A DNA stretch of 64,000 bases from assembly GCF_014206815.1 (NCBI RefSeq), contig NZ_JACHNP010000003.1, positions 1-64,000 of the forward strand, in the 5' to 3' direction. Below the pieces are notes generated by a model. It did no database searches, was not told where the DNA came from, and worked only from the letters and a program-made list of their open reading frames with translations. The DNA is from Xanthomonas sp. F10 (lineage in GTDB: Bacteria > Pseudomonadota > Gammaproteobacteria > Xanthomonadales > Xanthomonadaceae). Made by a program: the position numbers and the translations under genes. Each line of letters begins with the position of its first letter. Position 1 is the first letter of the stretch. Shown in pieces: positions 34,608-47,498 of the stretch.

Positions 34608-36899
34608 ATGACGATCGTGACCAACCTGGGCTTCCCGCGCATCGGTGCGCGGCGCGAGCTCAAGCAGGCGCTGGAACGCTACTGGCGCCGCGACATCGAC
34701 GGCGCGCAACTGCAGGACACCGCACGCGACCTGCGCCTGCGCCACTGGCAACTGCAACGCGAGGCCGGGGTGGACGTGCCGCCCAGCAATGACTTCAGCC
34801 TGTACGACGCGATGCTCGACACCGCGTTCCTGTTCGATGCCATCCCGCAACGCTACCGCGCGCTGGCCGATGCCGATCCGCTGGCCGGCTACTTCGCGAT
34901 GGCGCGCGGCACGCAGGAACACGGCCTGGACCTGCACGCGCTGGAAATGACCAAGTGGTTCGACACCAACTACCACTACCTGGTGCCGGAGCTGGCGCGG
35001 CGCCAGCACTTCCGCCTGCGCGGCGACAAGCCGGTGGTGGAGTTCCTGGAAGCCAAGGCGCAGGGCATCCAGACCCGGCCGGTGCTGATCGGGCCGGTGA
35101 CCTTCCTGGCGCTGTCCAAGACCGTGGACGGCAGCGACCGCTGGGCGCTGCTGGACAGCCTGCTGCCGGTGTACGCCGAACTGCTGCAGCGCCTGCATGC
35201 GGCCGGCGCCGGCTGGGTGCAACTCGACGAACCGGCGCTGGTGCTGGACCTGGACGAGGCCGCACGCGCCGCCTATCGCCGCGCGTATGACGTCCTGGCA
35301 CAGGCGCCGCGGCCGAAGCTGCTGCTGACCAGCTACTTCGGCGAGTTGGGCGACAACCTGGAGCTGGCGATGGCGCTGCCGGTGGATGGCGTGCACGTGG
35401 ACCTGGTGCGCGGCGTGGCGCAACTGGACGCGGTGCTGCAGGCCCTGCCGGCCGGGCGCGTCCTCTCGGCGGGCCTGGTCAACGGCCGCAACGTGTGGCG
35501 CACGCCGCTGGACAACGCGCTGACCCTGGCCCGCTACGCCGCCGGCCATGTCGGCCGCGAGCGGCTGTGGCTGGCCCCGTCGTGCTCGCTGCTGCACGTA
35601 CCGGTGGATCTGCAGCAGGAGACCAAGCTGGACCGCGAACTGGTCGGCTGGCTGGCCTTCGCCAGGCAGAAGCTGCAGGAACTGCGTACCCTGGCCGATG
35701 CGCTGGACGACCAGCCGCAGGCGCAGGCGGGGCTGGATGCAGCGCGCGATGCGCTGGCCAGCCGCCGCGCCTCCGCCCGCGTGCATCGCCCCGAAGTGGC
35801 ACGACGGGTGGAGGCGCTGACCGACGACGCCGGGCGCCGGCAGTCGCCGTATGCGCAGCGCCGCCAGGCGCAGCAGGCGGCGCTGCGGCTGCCGCTGTAT
35901 CCGACCACCACCATCGGCTCGTTCCCGCAGACCGAGCAGGTGCGGCAGGCGCGCGCGCAGCACAAGGCCGGCAAGCTCGACGATGCCGCGTACGACGCGT
36001 TCCTGGCCGCCGAAACCGAGCGCTGCGTGCGTGCGCAGGAGCAGCTGGGCCTGGACGTGCTGGTGCACGGCGAGTTCGAGCGCAACGACATGGTCGAGTA
36101 CTTCGGCGAGCAGCTCGACGGCTTCGCCTTCACCCGGCATGGTTGGGTGCAGAGCTACGGCTCGCGTTGCGTGAAGCCGCCGATCATCTACGGCGACGTG
36201 CAGCGCCCGGCGCCGATGACGCTGCGCTGGACCCAGTATGCACAGTCGCTGACCGAGCGGCCGATGAAGGGCATGCTGACCGGGCCGGTGACGGTGCTGC
36301 AGTGGTCGTTCGTGCGCGACGACCAGGAACGCGCGCAAACCTGCCGGCAGATCGCGCTGGCGCTGCGCGACGAGGTGCGCGACCTGGAGGCGGCCGGCAT
36401 CGGCGTGATCCAGATCGACGAGCCGGCGATCCGCGAAGGCCTGCCGCTGCGTCGCGCCGACTGGCAGGCGTACCTGGACTGGGCGGTGCAGAGCTTCCGC
36501 ATCGCCGCGGCCGGCGTGCGCGATGCCACGCAGATCCACACCCACATGTGCTACTCGGAGTTCAACGACATCATCGAGGCGGTGGCGGCGATGGATGCGG
36601 ACGTGATCTCGATCGAGACCTCGCGCTCGCGCATGGAACTGCTCGATGCCTTCGTGCGCTTCCGCTACCCGAACGCGATCGGGCCGGGCGTGTACGACAT
36701 CCACTCGCCGCGCGTGCCGAGCACGCAGGAGATGGTGGCGTTGCTGGAGAAGGCGCGTGCGGTGCTGGATCCGCAGCAACTGTGGGTCAACCCGGATTGC
36801 GGACTGAAGACCCGCGGCTGGGCGGAAACGCGCAGCGCCTTGGAAGCGATGGTCGCCGCGGCGCGGCAATTGCGCACGCAGCAGGCGCAGGCGGCGTGA
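34608..36899 (+). CDS. metE: Cobalamin-independent methionine synthase MetE
   Basis: Transfers a methyl group from methyltetrahydropteroyl-triglutamate to homocysteine without B12. 763 residues, as usual for the two-barrel enzyme. N-terminal '[15 protein letters not shown]' and C-terminal barrel with the zinc ligands in HTHMC, 'ISIETSRS' and 'NPDCGLKTR' are all present. The start is placed at the ATG of [10 protein letters not shown], 12 bases after GAGG. Controlled by the cobalamin riboswitch about 230 bp upstream of the ATG. It marks the return to core genome after the island. Confidence 0.97.
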   Translation: MTIVTNLGFPRIGARRELKQALERYWRRDIDGAQLQDTARDLRLRHWQLQREAGVDVPPSNDFSLYDAMLDTAFLFDAIPQRYRALADADPLAGYFAMARGTQEHGLDLHALEMTKWFDTNYHYLVPELARRQHFRLRGDKPVVEFLEAKAQGIQTRPVLIGPVTFLALSKTVDGSDRWALLDSLLPVYAELLQRLHAAGAGWVQLDEPALVLDLDEAARAAYRRAYDVLAQAPRPKLLLTSYFGELGDNLELAMALPVDGVHVDLVRGVAQLDAVLQALPAGRVLSAGLVNGRNVWRTPLDNALTLARYAAGHVGRERLWLAPSCSLLHVPVDLQQETKLDRELVGWLAFARQKLQELRTLADALDDQPQAQAGLDAARDALASRRASARVHRPEVARRVEALTDDAGRRQSPYAQRRQAQQAALRLPLYPTTTIGSFPQTEQVRQARAQHKAGKLDDAAYDAFLAAETERCVRAQEQLGLDVLVHGEFERNDMVEYFGEQLDGFAFTRHGWVQSYGSRCVKPPIIYGDVQRPAPMTLRWTQYAQSLTERPMKGMLTGPVTVLQWSFVRDDQERAQTCRQIALALRDEVRDLEAAGIGVIQIDEPAIREGLPLRRADWQAYLDWAVQSFRIAAAGVRDATQIHTHMCYSEFNDIIEAVAAMDADVISIETSRSRMELLDAFVRFRYPNAIGPGVYDIHSPRVPSTQEMVALLEKARAVLDPQQLWVNPDCGLKTRGWAETRSALEAMVAAARQLRTQQAQAA

Positions 36900-36905
36900 G
36901 CCGAC

Positions 36906-36934
36906 GATGCCCGGCGCCACGTGCGCCGGGCATC
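36906..36934 (+). terminator. Strong hairpin after metE
   Basis: Perfect 12-bp stem GATGCCCGGCGC/GCGCCGGGCATC with loop CACGT, six bases past the metE stop. No T-run follows, so it may work with Rho or protect the mRNA 3' end. Confidence 0.7.
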
Positions 36935-37137
36935 ACCGCGCTCCAGGCATGCCCGGCATCCCAGTTCGGCGCGCATTGCTGCATTGCGTCTTTGTCCGGC
37001 AATGTGCGCTGGCTATAACCGGAGGCGAACGCGTGGCGAGGGGGCGCTGCGTCCTCGCCGACGTGCTGCCGGCGGCGCCCTGCGCCGCGTATCCGGTAGG
37101 TGCGTCTGCTACTCAGCACCGCCAGGGAGAGCGCGTC

Positions 37138-39135
37138 ATGCCGAAGCTGTCGAAACTGTCCGCCGTCTGCGTCCTGTATCTCGTCGTCCCCGCTGCCGCA
37201 CTGCATGCGGCCGAACTGATTCCCAAACAACTGGCCGGCCCGCCCGAGGAGTTCGCGCAGATGCGCGCACCCGCTCCGGCGGAAGCGGCGATTCTGTCCA
37301 AGAGCGCACTGCTGCCCGTGGAGTTCTCCACCGCGCGCAGCGGTGGCCCGGCGCAATGGCACACCACCCTGCCGGTGGAGAACGGCAAGCTGCGCTTCGT
37401 GGTGTTGTCCGGCGAACACGACTGGCAGCCGCGCCTGAGTGCGCCGGCTTCGGCCAGCGCACGCGCAGGCACCGCCGCCGCGACGCCGATGCTCGCGCCC
37501 AGCGCCAAGGCCACCCAACTGGGCGCCGGCGGCGCCGCGCTGCCGGCCCGCGAGTACCGCGTTGACACCGCCGCCAACGGTGAGTGGTCCCTGACCCTGC
37601 AGGCGGACAGCAGCAGCGCAGCGCAGCGTGGCTACGTGCTGATGGAAGGCGACCCGCGCACGCAACTGGCCTCCTATCCCAGCGACCGCGCGCAACTGCA
37701 GCGTGGCCAGCGCATCGGCCTGACCGCCCTGCTCGGCGGCATCGATGCGCAGGGTGGCGTGTCGCTGGCGCGCAGCGCCGGCAGCGGCCGCATCGACACC
37801 GCGCAGCTGCGGGTGATCGCGCCGGACGGCTCCATCAGCCAGTGGCCGATGGCCGACGACGGCCGCCACGGCGACGGCGCCGCGGGCGACGGCGTGTATG
37901 CCGGCGACTTCCCGGCGACCGCCACCGGCACCTACATCGCGCAGGTGGTGGTGCACGGCCACGACGCCGGCGGCCAGGCCTTCGTGCGCACCAGCGAGCA
38001 CGTGCTGCCGGTGCTGGACACCACCTTGCGCATCAACGCCGACGCGGTTGCCGCCAGCGCCCAGCCCGGCACTCGCCTGACCCTGCCGATCCCGGTGCGC
38101 ATCGGCGGCGGCCAGGCGCCGGCGCACTACCGCGTACTCGGCGAACTGTGGGGCACCGGCCGCGACGGCAGCGCAGTGCCGGTGGCCTGGCTCGGCGGCA
38201 TGCTCGCGCCGCAGGACGGACGCCTGCCGTTGAGCGTGGACGAACGCTGGATCGCCCGCGCCGGCGCGCGTGCGCCGTTCACCCTGCGCAACCTGCGCGT
38301 GGAGGATCCGGACAACTTCGTGCCGCTGGCCACGCGCGCGACGCTGCCACTGACCCTGCCGGCGCTGCGCCGGAGCAGCATCGCCCGCAGCAGCGGCGCG
38401 ATCGACGAGAGCATGCGCATGGGCGAGCGCCCGGCGCAGCTGAGCGCCGCCACCACCGACATGCAGGCGCAGGCCACCGGCAAGCGGCTGGTGCTGGTGC
38501 ACGGCTACTGCTCGGGCGGGGTGTGGCCGGTGGCGCAGTTCAGCAACGCCTCCGCGTTCCTGGACGTCAACCAGAACCGCAGCAACGACCAGTTCGCGCA
38601 ACGCCTGGCGCAGTTCGGAAGCCAGTGGAACTCGTTCGGCACGGTGGCGCACAGCCAGGGCGGCATGGCCGCGCTGCATCTGTACGTGTACTACTGGAGC
38701 GGCCTGGACAACGCCAGCGGCGGGCGGGTGATGCAGTCGGTGGGCACCCCGTACCAGGGCACCAACCTGGCCGGTATCCTGGCCACGGTGGGCTCGTGGT
38801 TCGGCGTGGGCTGCGGCACCAACAACGACCTGACCTACGACGGCGCCAAGGCGTGGCTGGCCGGCATCCCCAACTCGGCGCGGGCGCTGGTGAACTACTA
38901 CACCACCTCCTTCGCCAAGACCAACTGGTACACCAACGACTACTGCAATGCGGCCTCTGACCTGGTGTTGAGCGACCCGGAGGACGGCACCGTGGAGCAG
39001 GTCAACGGCCAGCTGCCCGGCGGCGTCAACCGCGGCCACACCACCGGCCAATGCCACACCACCGGCATGCGCGATCCGGCGCAGTACCTGGACGCCAGCC
39101 GCAACGCGACGATGAACGCCAACGCGGCGCGTTGA
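37138..39135 (+). CDS. Secreted alpha/beta hydrolase, conditioned-medium-factor-like
   Basis: 665-residue exported protein: signal peptide (to about residue 24), a long N-terminal region with beta-sandwich character ('DGRHGDGAAGDGVYAGDF' near 245 is typical of 'choice-of-anchor' repeats), then a C-terminal hydrolase domain with 'LVLVHGYCSGG' (about 451-461) and the nucleophile elbow AHSQGG (Ser near 507). A late Cys-rich segment ('GVGCGTNNDL', 'NDYCNAASD', 'GQCHTTG') suggests disulphides. Resembles proteins annotated as conditioned medium factor in Xanthomonas, implicated in cell-to-cell signalling; lipase or esterase action is the family expectation. Preceded by AGGGAGA. Confidence 0.85.
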   Translation: MPKLSKLSAVCVLYLVVPAAALHAAELIPKQLAGPPEEFAQMRAPAPAEAAILSKSALLPVEFSTARSGGPAQWHTTLPVENGKLRFVVLSGEHDWQPRLSAPASASARAGTAAATPMLAPSAKATQLGAGGAALPAREYRVDTAANGEWSLTLQADSSSAAQRGYVLMEGDPRTQLASYPSDRAQLQRGQRIGLTALLGGIDAQGGVSLARSAGSGRIDTAQLRVIAPDGSISQWPMADDGRHGDGAAGDGVYAGDFPATATGTYIAQVVVHGHDAGGQAFVRTSEHVLPVLDTTLRINADAVAASAQPGTRLTLPIPVRIGGGQAPAHYRVLGELWGTGRDGSAVPVAWLGGMLAPQDGRLPLSVDERWIARAGARAPFTLRNLRVEDPDNFVPLATRATLPLTLPALRRSSIARSSGAIDESMRMGERPAQLSAATTDMQAQATGKRLVLVHGYCSGGVWPVAQFSNASAFLDVNQNRSNDQFAQRLAQFGSQWNSFGTVAHSQGGMAALHLYVYYWSGLDNASGGRVMQSVGTPYQGTNLAGILATVGSWFGVGCGTNNDLTYDGAKAWLAGIPNSARALVNYYTTSFAKTNWYTNDYCNAASDLVLSDPEDGTVEQVNGQLPGGVNRGHTTGQCHTTGMRDPAQYLDASRNATMNANAAR

Positions 39136-39136
39136 G

Positions 39137-39174
39137 GGGCGGGGATTGGTTTGTCGGGATTGGGGATTGGTAAC
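39137..39174. repeat. Heptad-repeat arm (single)
   Basis: GGGGATTGG-type units directly after the hydrolase stop; the matching inverted arm seen in other copies is missing. Confidence 0.55.
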
Positions 39175-39234
39175 AGCGCCGCCCGGGCATGTCAGCTGGT
39201 GCGGCGCTGATCTTTCGACCCGGATGCGGTTTTT

Positions 39235-39301
39235 GTAGGAGCGGCTTCAGCCGCGGCAGGTGGGGTCGGTCATGCCTGTCGCGGCTGAGGCCGCTGCTAC
39301 G
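39235..39301. repeat. REP-like palindrome (GTAGGAGCGGCTTCAGCCGC family)
   Basis: Inverted arms with a few mismatches (GCGGCTGAGGCCGCTGCTAC on the right). It lies between two converging genes and could end both transcripts. Confidence 0.85.
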
Positions 39302-39318
39302 GTCGTGCGTTGAATGCG

Positions 39319-40775
39319 CTAACGCGCCGCGTCCGCCACAGACTCGCCGCTTTGCGCATCCGCACCGCCGCCGAGCACCTTGTACAGGGTGACGCGGTTG
39401 CCGGCCTCGGTCAGCCGCAACGTGATCAGGTCCTGCTGCGCCGAGTACAGCGAACGCTGTGAGTCCAGCGCGTCTAGATAGCTGTCCACGCCATTGCGAT
39501 AGCGGGCCTCCGCCAGGTCGTAACTGCGCTGGGTGACCGCGACCAGGGCGCGCTGCGCGTCCATGCGTTCGTCCAGTTGCGCGCGCGTGGCCAGTGCGTC
39601 GGCCACTTCGCTGAAGGCGCTCTGGATGGCCTTTTCGTAGGTGGCGACGTTGACGTCGCGGGTGATGCGGGACACATCCAGTTCGGCTTTGAGCGCGCCG
39701 GCGCGGAAGATCGGCACGCTGATGCTGGGCACGAACGACCAGGTGCGGTTGCCCGCATCGAACAGGCTGGACAGCGCGCCGCTGCTGCGCCCGGTCGAGG
39801 CGGTCAACGAGATGGTCGGGAAGAACGCCGCGCGTGCCGCGCCGATGTCGGCGTTGGCCGATTTCAGCGTGTGCTCGGCGTACAGCACGTCCGGGCGCTG
39901 CAACAGCACGCGCGACTCCAGCGGCGCCGGCAGCGGTGCCAGCGCCACGCCGCCCTCCAGCGCGCCGGCCTGCGGCAGGGCATCGGCCGCCACCGGCGCG
40001 CCGACCACCAGGTCCAGGGCATTGCGCGCGGTGGCCAGCTGCGTGGTGTAGCTGGCCACGTCGGCACGCGCGCTCTCCACGCTGGTCTGCACCTGCGCCA
40101 GGTCCAGCCCGGAGGCGATGCCTTCCCGGTGTCGCGCCTCGGTGAGCGCCAGGGTCCGCCGCTGGCTGTCCAGGGTCTGCTGCGCCAGCGCCAGACGCTG
40201 CTGGTCGGCGGCCACGGTCAGCCAGTCGGCCGCGACTTCGGCAACCAGGCTCAGGCGTGTGCTGCGCTGGGTCTGTGCGGTCGCCAGGTAGGTTTCCAGG
40301 GCTTCTTCCTTGAGGCTGCGGATGCGCCCGAACAGATCCAGCTCCCAACTGCTGATGCCGACGTCGGCCGCATACGTGCGCGCCACCTCGGAACGTCCGC
40401 TGAGGCTGGTGGCGGCGCTGCTGCGCGAGGCGCTCTGGCTGCCGCTCACGCTCACCGACGGGAACAGGTCGGCGCGCTGGATGCGGTACTGCGCGCGCGC
40501 CTTGTCGATGTTGAGCACGGCCACGCGCAAGTCGCGGTTGTGCTCCAGCGCCTGCGCGATCACGTGCTGCAGGCGCGGGTCCAGGAACACCTGGCGCCAG
40601 TCCAGCGAAGCCACGTTGGCCACGGCGTCGCCATTGCCACTGCTGCTGTCGCCGTTGGCGAAGGTCGCCGGCACCCGCGCGTCGGGGCGCGCGTAGCTCG
40701 GCGCCAGGCTGGCGCAGCCGGCGAGCAGGCCGGCGCAGGCCAGCGCCAGCGCCGAGCGGGTCAGGAACACAGTGG

Positions 40776-40779
<4 letters not shown>
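39319..40779 (-). CDS. Outer membrane factor of an RND efflux system
   Basis: 486-residue TolC/OprM-type lipoprotein. The signal ends in LLAGC (lipid Cys22); the helical repeats 'LDPRLQHVIAQALEHNRDLR' and 'AFFPTISLTASTGRSSGALS' mark the two OEP halves. It starts at GTG, overlapping the RND pump stop by four bases (GTGA). With the pump and adaptor it forms a channel from inner membrane to outside, expelling drugs or plant compounds; NodT/OprM members belong to this class. Confidence 0.94.
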
Positions 40780-43922
<3,143 letters not shown>

Positions 43923-43931
43923 GGCGGTTCC

Positions 43932-45161
43932 TCAGTCGGCCTTGGGCGCCGCGGCAGTGCCGTGGGAAGCCGGCTGTGCGGTGGCGGCGGCCTTGCCGGC
44001 CGCGGTGCTCTCGCTCACTTCCACCGCCTTGACCTCCGCGCCGACCGCCACCTTCTGCAGGCCCTGCACGATGACCCGGTCGCCGGCCTTCAGGCCGTCG
44101 CGCACCACCCATTTGTCGCCGATGGCATCGCCGGTGGTCAGCACGCGCTGGGCGACCTTGTTGTCGCGGCCGACCACCATCGCCACCGCCTCGCCCTTGC
44201 TGTTGCGGCTGATCGCCTGCTGCGGCACGAGGATGGCCTGCTCGTCCACCGCCATCGGCAGCACCGCCTTGACGTACATGCCCGGCAGCAGCAGATGATC
44301 GGGATTGGGGAACACCGCGCGCAGCTTGACCGTGCCGGTGGCGGTATCGACCGCGGCATCCACCACCTCCAGCGTGCCGCTGCGTGCGTAGGTGCTGCCG
44401 TCCTCCAGCTGCAACTTCACCTCCGCCTTGCCGTTCACCGCCTTGAGCTGGCCGGCATCGAGCTGGCGGCGCAACTGCAGCAGTTGCGCGCTGGACTGGG
44501 TCACGTCCACGTACATCGGGTCGAGCTGGTTGATGGTGGCCAGCACCTCGCTCTGGCCGGCGCTGACCAGCGCGCCCGGCGTGTAGCTGGAGGTGCCGAT
44601 GCGGCCGGAAATCGGCGCGGTGATGCGCGTGTAGTCGAGATTGATGCGCGCGGTCTGCAACGCCGCCTTGGCCGCGACCACGGCCGCCTCGTTCGAGCGC
44701 AGTGTGGCCACTGCATCGTCGCCGTCCTGCTTGCTGACCGCATCCAGTCCAACCAGGGTCTGGTAGCGCTGCGCCTTGGGCCTGGCCGACAACACCGCTG
44801 CCTCGGCCTGCGCCAGATCGCCCTTGGCGGTGTCGTATGCGGCCTGGTAGCTGGCCGGATCGATCTCGTACAACACCTGTCCGGCGCGGACGTCCTGACC
44901 CTCGGCGAACAGCCGCTTGCGCAGGATGCCGCCGACCTGCGGGCGCACCTCCGAGCTCATGTAGGCCACGGTGCGTCCCGACAGGGTCTGGTCCACCGCC
45001 AGCCGCTGCGCCTTCACCGTCTGCACGCCGACCTGCGTCTGCGGCATCTGCGGCGGCGGCTTGGAGGAACACGCGGCCACGGCCGTGGCGATGGCGGCGA
45101 GCAGCAGCCAGCGCGAGGACGAAAGAGAGAAAAGGCGGACGACGAGCAGCATGCGGCGCAC
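43932..45161 (-). CDS. RND efflux periplasmic adaptor (membrane fusion protein)
   Basis: 409-residue lipoprotein; the signal ends in AVAAC (Cys31). Lipoyl halves flank a coiled-coil hairpin: 'VDQTLSGRTVAYMSSEVRPQ' and 'APISGRIGTSSYTPGALVSA', then the beta-barrel 'AVDTATGTVKLRAVFPNPDH'. It is the first gene of the efflux operon and divergent from the BaeSR-type pair. A start three codons later (45152) is equally possible. Confidence 0.94.
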   Translation of the reverse strand: MRRMLLVVRLFSLSSSRWLLLAAIATAVAACSSKPPPQMPQTQVGVQTVKAQRLAVDQTLSGRTVAYMSSEVRPQVGGILRKRLFAEGQDVRAGQVLYEIDPASYQAAYDTAKGDLAQAEAAVLSARPKAQRYQTLVGLDAVSKQDGDDAVATLRSNEAAVVAAKAALQTARINLDYTRITAPISGRIGTSSYTPGALVSAGQSEVLATINQLDPMYVDVTQSSAQLLQLRRQLDAGQLKAVNGKAEVKLQLEDGSTYARSGTLEVVDAAVDTATGTVKLRAVFPNPDHLLLPGMYVKAVLPMAVDEQAILVPQQAISRNSKGEAVAMVVGRDNKVAQRVLTTGDAIGDKWVVRDGLKAGDRVIVQGLQKVAVGAEVKAVEVSESTAAGKAAATAQPASHGTAAAPKAD

Positions 45162-45194
45162 TCACGGGAGATCCGAAGGTGGCCACGCTAGGGC

Positions 45195-45211
45195 GCAAAT
45201 GTGCAGCAAAT
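45195..45211. promoter_or_regulatory. Direct repeat in the efflux/two-component divergent promoter
   Basis: Two GCAAAT words (45195-45200 and 45206-45211) spaced 11 bp start to start, one helical turn apart, in the 147-bp gap between the adaptor and kinase genes. OmpR-type regulators often bind such in-phase direct repeats; the divergent BaeR-like regulator is the obvious candidate. Confidence 0.35.
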
Positions 45212-45308
45212 TTGGAGATCGCCGGCGATGGCGCGGATTCGCTTGCTTTCCCTTGCTGCGACGCGGCTAATACGCAGCATCTGCCGTTCCCGCGCCGCAT
45301 TGCCTCCG

Positions 45309-46688
45309 ATGAAACTGGGCCTCACCGCCAAGCTGTTCCTCGCCATCCTCGCCGCGTGCGTGGCGGTGCTGTTGATCAACGGCCTGGCCGTACAGGCTTT
45401 CGTCAAACGCCAGTTCCTGGACTACCTCAACCAACAAGGGGTAGAGCGCATGCTGGAGACCTTGCCGCGGGTCAGGGCCGAGTACGCGCGGCATGGCAAC
45501 TGGGATTTCGTGCGCGACAATCCGGATGTCTGGTTCGTGTTGATGCGCCCGGAGCATGGCATCGGCACGCCGCGCATGGCACCGCCGGTTTCCGACCAGA
45601 CCGGCGCGGTGTTTCGCTTCGCGCTGCTCGACCAGGACTACACGCCGGTAATCGGCAATCCCGACGTCGGACGCGACGACATCCTGCGTCCGGTGGTGGT
45701 CGGCGGCCGTACCGTCGGCTGGATGGCGATGCTGCCGTTCCAGAAGGCGCTGGCGGGGGCAGACGCGCGTTTCTACGCGGCGCAGCAGCACGCATGGTGG
45801 ATGATCGGCAGCGCCTCGCTGGTGGTCGCCGCGCTGCTCGGATGGCTGCTGTCGCGCGCCCTGCTGCAGCGCATGCGCGGCCTCGCCGGCGCCACTCACC
45901 GCCTGGCCGCCGGCGATTACGCCACCCGCATCGACGCCGGCGCGCGCGACGAACTGGGCCAGCTGGCGCGCGACTTCAACCTGCTGGCGCAGGCGCTGGA
46001 GCACAACGAACGCGCACGCCGCGACTTCATGGCCGACATCTCGCACGAACTGCGCACGCCGCTGGCGGTGCTGCGTGCGGAACTGGAAGCGCTGCAGGAC
46101 GGCATCCGGCCGATGACGCGCGACTCGCTGGGTTCGCTGCACCAGCAGATCGGCCAACTCGGCAAGCTGATCGAGGATCTGTACGACGTGTCGCTGACCG
46201 ACGTCGGCGCGCTCGCCTACCGGCGCGCGCCGGTCGACCTGGCGGTGATCCTGCCCGCCGTGATGGACGGCATGCGCGCGCGCTTCGCCGCCGCGCACCT
46301 GCAACTGCAGGTGCAGATCCAGGCCGGGCCGCTGCAGGTGGACGGCGACGAGCGCCGCCTGCAGCAACTGCTCGGCAACCTGCTGGAGAACACGCTGCGC
46401 TATACCGACGCCGGCGGCATCGTGCAGGTGCGCTGCGCGCGCCGCGACGCGGTGCTGGAACTGGTAGTGGAGGACAGTGCGCCGGGCGTGGAGGCGGACA
46501 AGCGCGCACGTCTGTTCGAACGCTTCTACCGCGCCGAGGCCTCGCGCAACCGCGCCAGCGGTGGCAGTGGGCTGGGCCTGGCGATCTGTCGCAACATCGC
46601 CGAGGCCCATGGCGGCACGATCGACGCCGAGGCCTCCGCGCTCGGCGGATTGCGCGTGGTGTTGCGCTTGCCGGCGCTGGCCGCATGA
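45309..46688 (+). CDS. baeS: Sensor histidine kinase, BaeS-like
   Basis: 459 residues: TM1 about 8-30, periplasmic loop with 'YARHGNWDFVRDNP' as in BaeS, TM2 about 160-180, HAMP, DHp with MADISHELRTPLAVL (His246) and a C-terminal HATPase ('GSGLGLAICRNIAEAHGG'). BaeS senses envelope stress and toxic compounds and, with BaeR, activates multidrug exporters in E. coli. Divergent from the RND operon, which is probably its target. The start is set at MKLGLTAKLF, where the family begins. Confidence 0.9.
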   Translation: MKLGLTAKLFLAILAACVAVLLINGLAVQAFVKRQFLDYLNQQGVERMLETLPRVRAEYARHGNWDFVRDNPDVWFVLMRPEHGIGTPRMAPPVSDQTGAVFRFALLDQDYTPVIGNPDVGRDDILRPVVVGGRTVGWMAMLPFQKALAGADARFYAAQQHAWWMIGSASLVVAALLGWLLSRALLQRMRGLAGATHRLAAGDYATRIDAGARDELGQLARDFNLLAQALEHNERARRDFMADISHELRTPLAVLRAELEALQDGIRPMTRDSLGSLHQQIGQLGKLIEDLYDVSLTDVGALAYRRAPVDLAVILPAVMDGMRARFAAAHLQLQVQIQAGPLQVDGDERRLQQLLGNLLENTLRYTDAGGIVQVRCARRDAVLELVVEDSAPGVEADKRARLFERFYRAEASRNRASGGSGLGLAICRNIAEAHGGTIDAEASALGGLRVVLRLPALAA

Positions 46689-47368
46689 GCAGCCTGGATC
46701 CGATCGGGCACGTGCTGATCGTCGAGGACGAACCGCGCCTGGCTGCGGTGCTGCGCGAGTACCTGCATGCGGCCGGCTATTCGCACGACTGGATCGCCGA
46801 TGGCGCGCAGGCGCTGGGCGCCTTTCGCGCGCAAAAGCCGGACCTGGTGCTGCTGGACCTGATGCTGCCCAACCGCGACGGGCTGGAGATCTGCCGCGAC
46901 CTGCGCAGGGAAAGCGCGGTGCCGGTGATCATGGTCACCGCGCGGGTGGAGGAGATCGATCGCCTGCTCGGCCTGGAGATCGGCGCGGACGACTACATCT
47001 GCAAGCCGTTCAGCCCGCGCGAGGTGGTGGCGCGGGTGCAAGCGGTGTTGCGCCGCCATCGCCACGATCCCAACGGCGCGCCGGCGCCGGGCCTGCAGAT
47101 CGACGAGGACGCCTGCCGCGCCAGCGTGCACGGCCGCGACCTGGACCTGACCCAGGTCGAGTTCCGCCTGCTGCGCACCCTCGCCGCCACACCGGGGCGC
47201 GTGTACTCGCGCGAGCAACTGATGGACCGGCTCTACCTCGACCACCGCATCGTCACCGACCGCACCGTCGACAGCCACGTCAAGAACCTGCGCCGCAAGC
47301 TCACCGACGCCGGCGTCGCGGACTGGGTGCGGTCGGTGTACGGGGCGGGTTATCGATTTGAGCCGTGA
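46685..47368 (+). CDS. baeR: Response regulator, BaeR-like
   Basis: 227-residue OmpR-family regulator: receiver with phospho-acceptor Asp58 in 'LVLLDLMLP', Lys in 'DDYICKPFSPREVVARV', winged-helix output ending 'VRSVYGAGYRFEP'. 'ARVEEIDRLLGLEIGADDYI' closely resembles BaeR. ATGA overlap with the kinase stop. Expected to switch on the divergent RND operon. Confidence 0.93.
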   Translation: MSSLDPIGHVLIVEDEPRLAAVLREYLHAAGYSHDWIADGAQALGAFRAQKPDLVLLDLMLPNRDGLEICRDLRRESAVPVIMVTARVEEIDRLLGLEIGADDYICKPFSPREVVARVQAVLRRHRHDPNGAPAPGLQIDEDACRASVHGRDLDLTQVEFRLLRTLAATPGRVYSREQLMDRLYLDHRIVTDRTVDSHVKNLRRKLTDAGVADWVRSVYGAGYRFEP

Positions 47369-47490
47369 TTGGGAATTGGGGATTGGGGATTCGCAAAAGC
47401 GGCCTGGCTGATCACCGATGTGCCGACGGCCCTGCAGGCTTTGGCGAATCCCGAATGCCGAATCCCGAATCCCGAATCCCGATTCCCCAC
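47369..47490. repeat. Heptad-repeat element with inverted arms between baeR and purU
   Basis: Left arm (47369-47394) of GGGGATT/GGGGATTCGC units, a unique centre, and a right arm (47443-47490) of CGAATCCCGAATGCCGAATC units in the opposite sense. The two flanking genes converge, and the arms begin and end almost at their stop codons. Confidence 0.75.
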
Positions 47491-47498
47491 TCCCCGCC

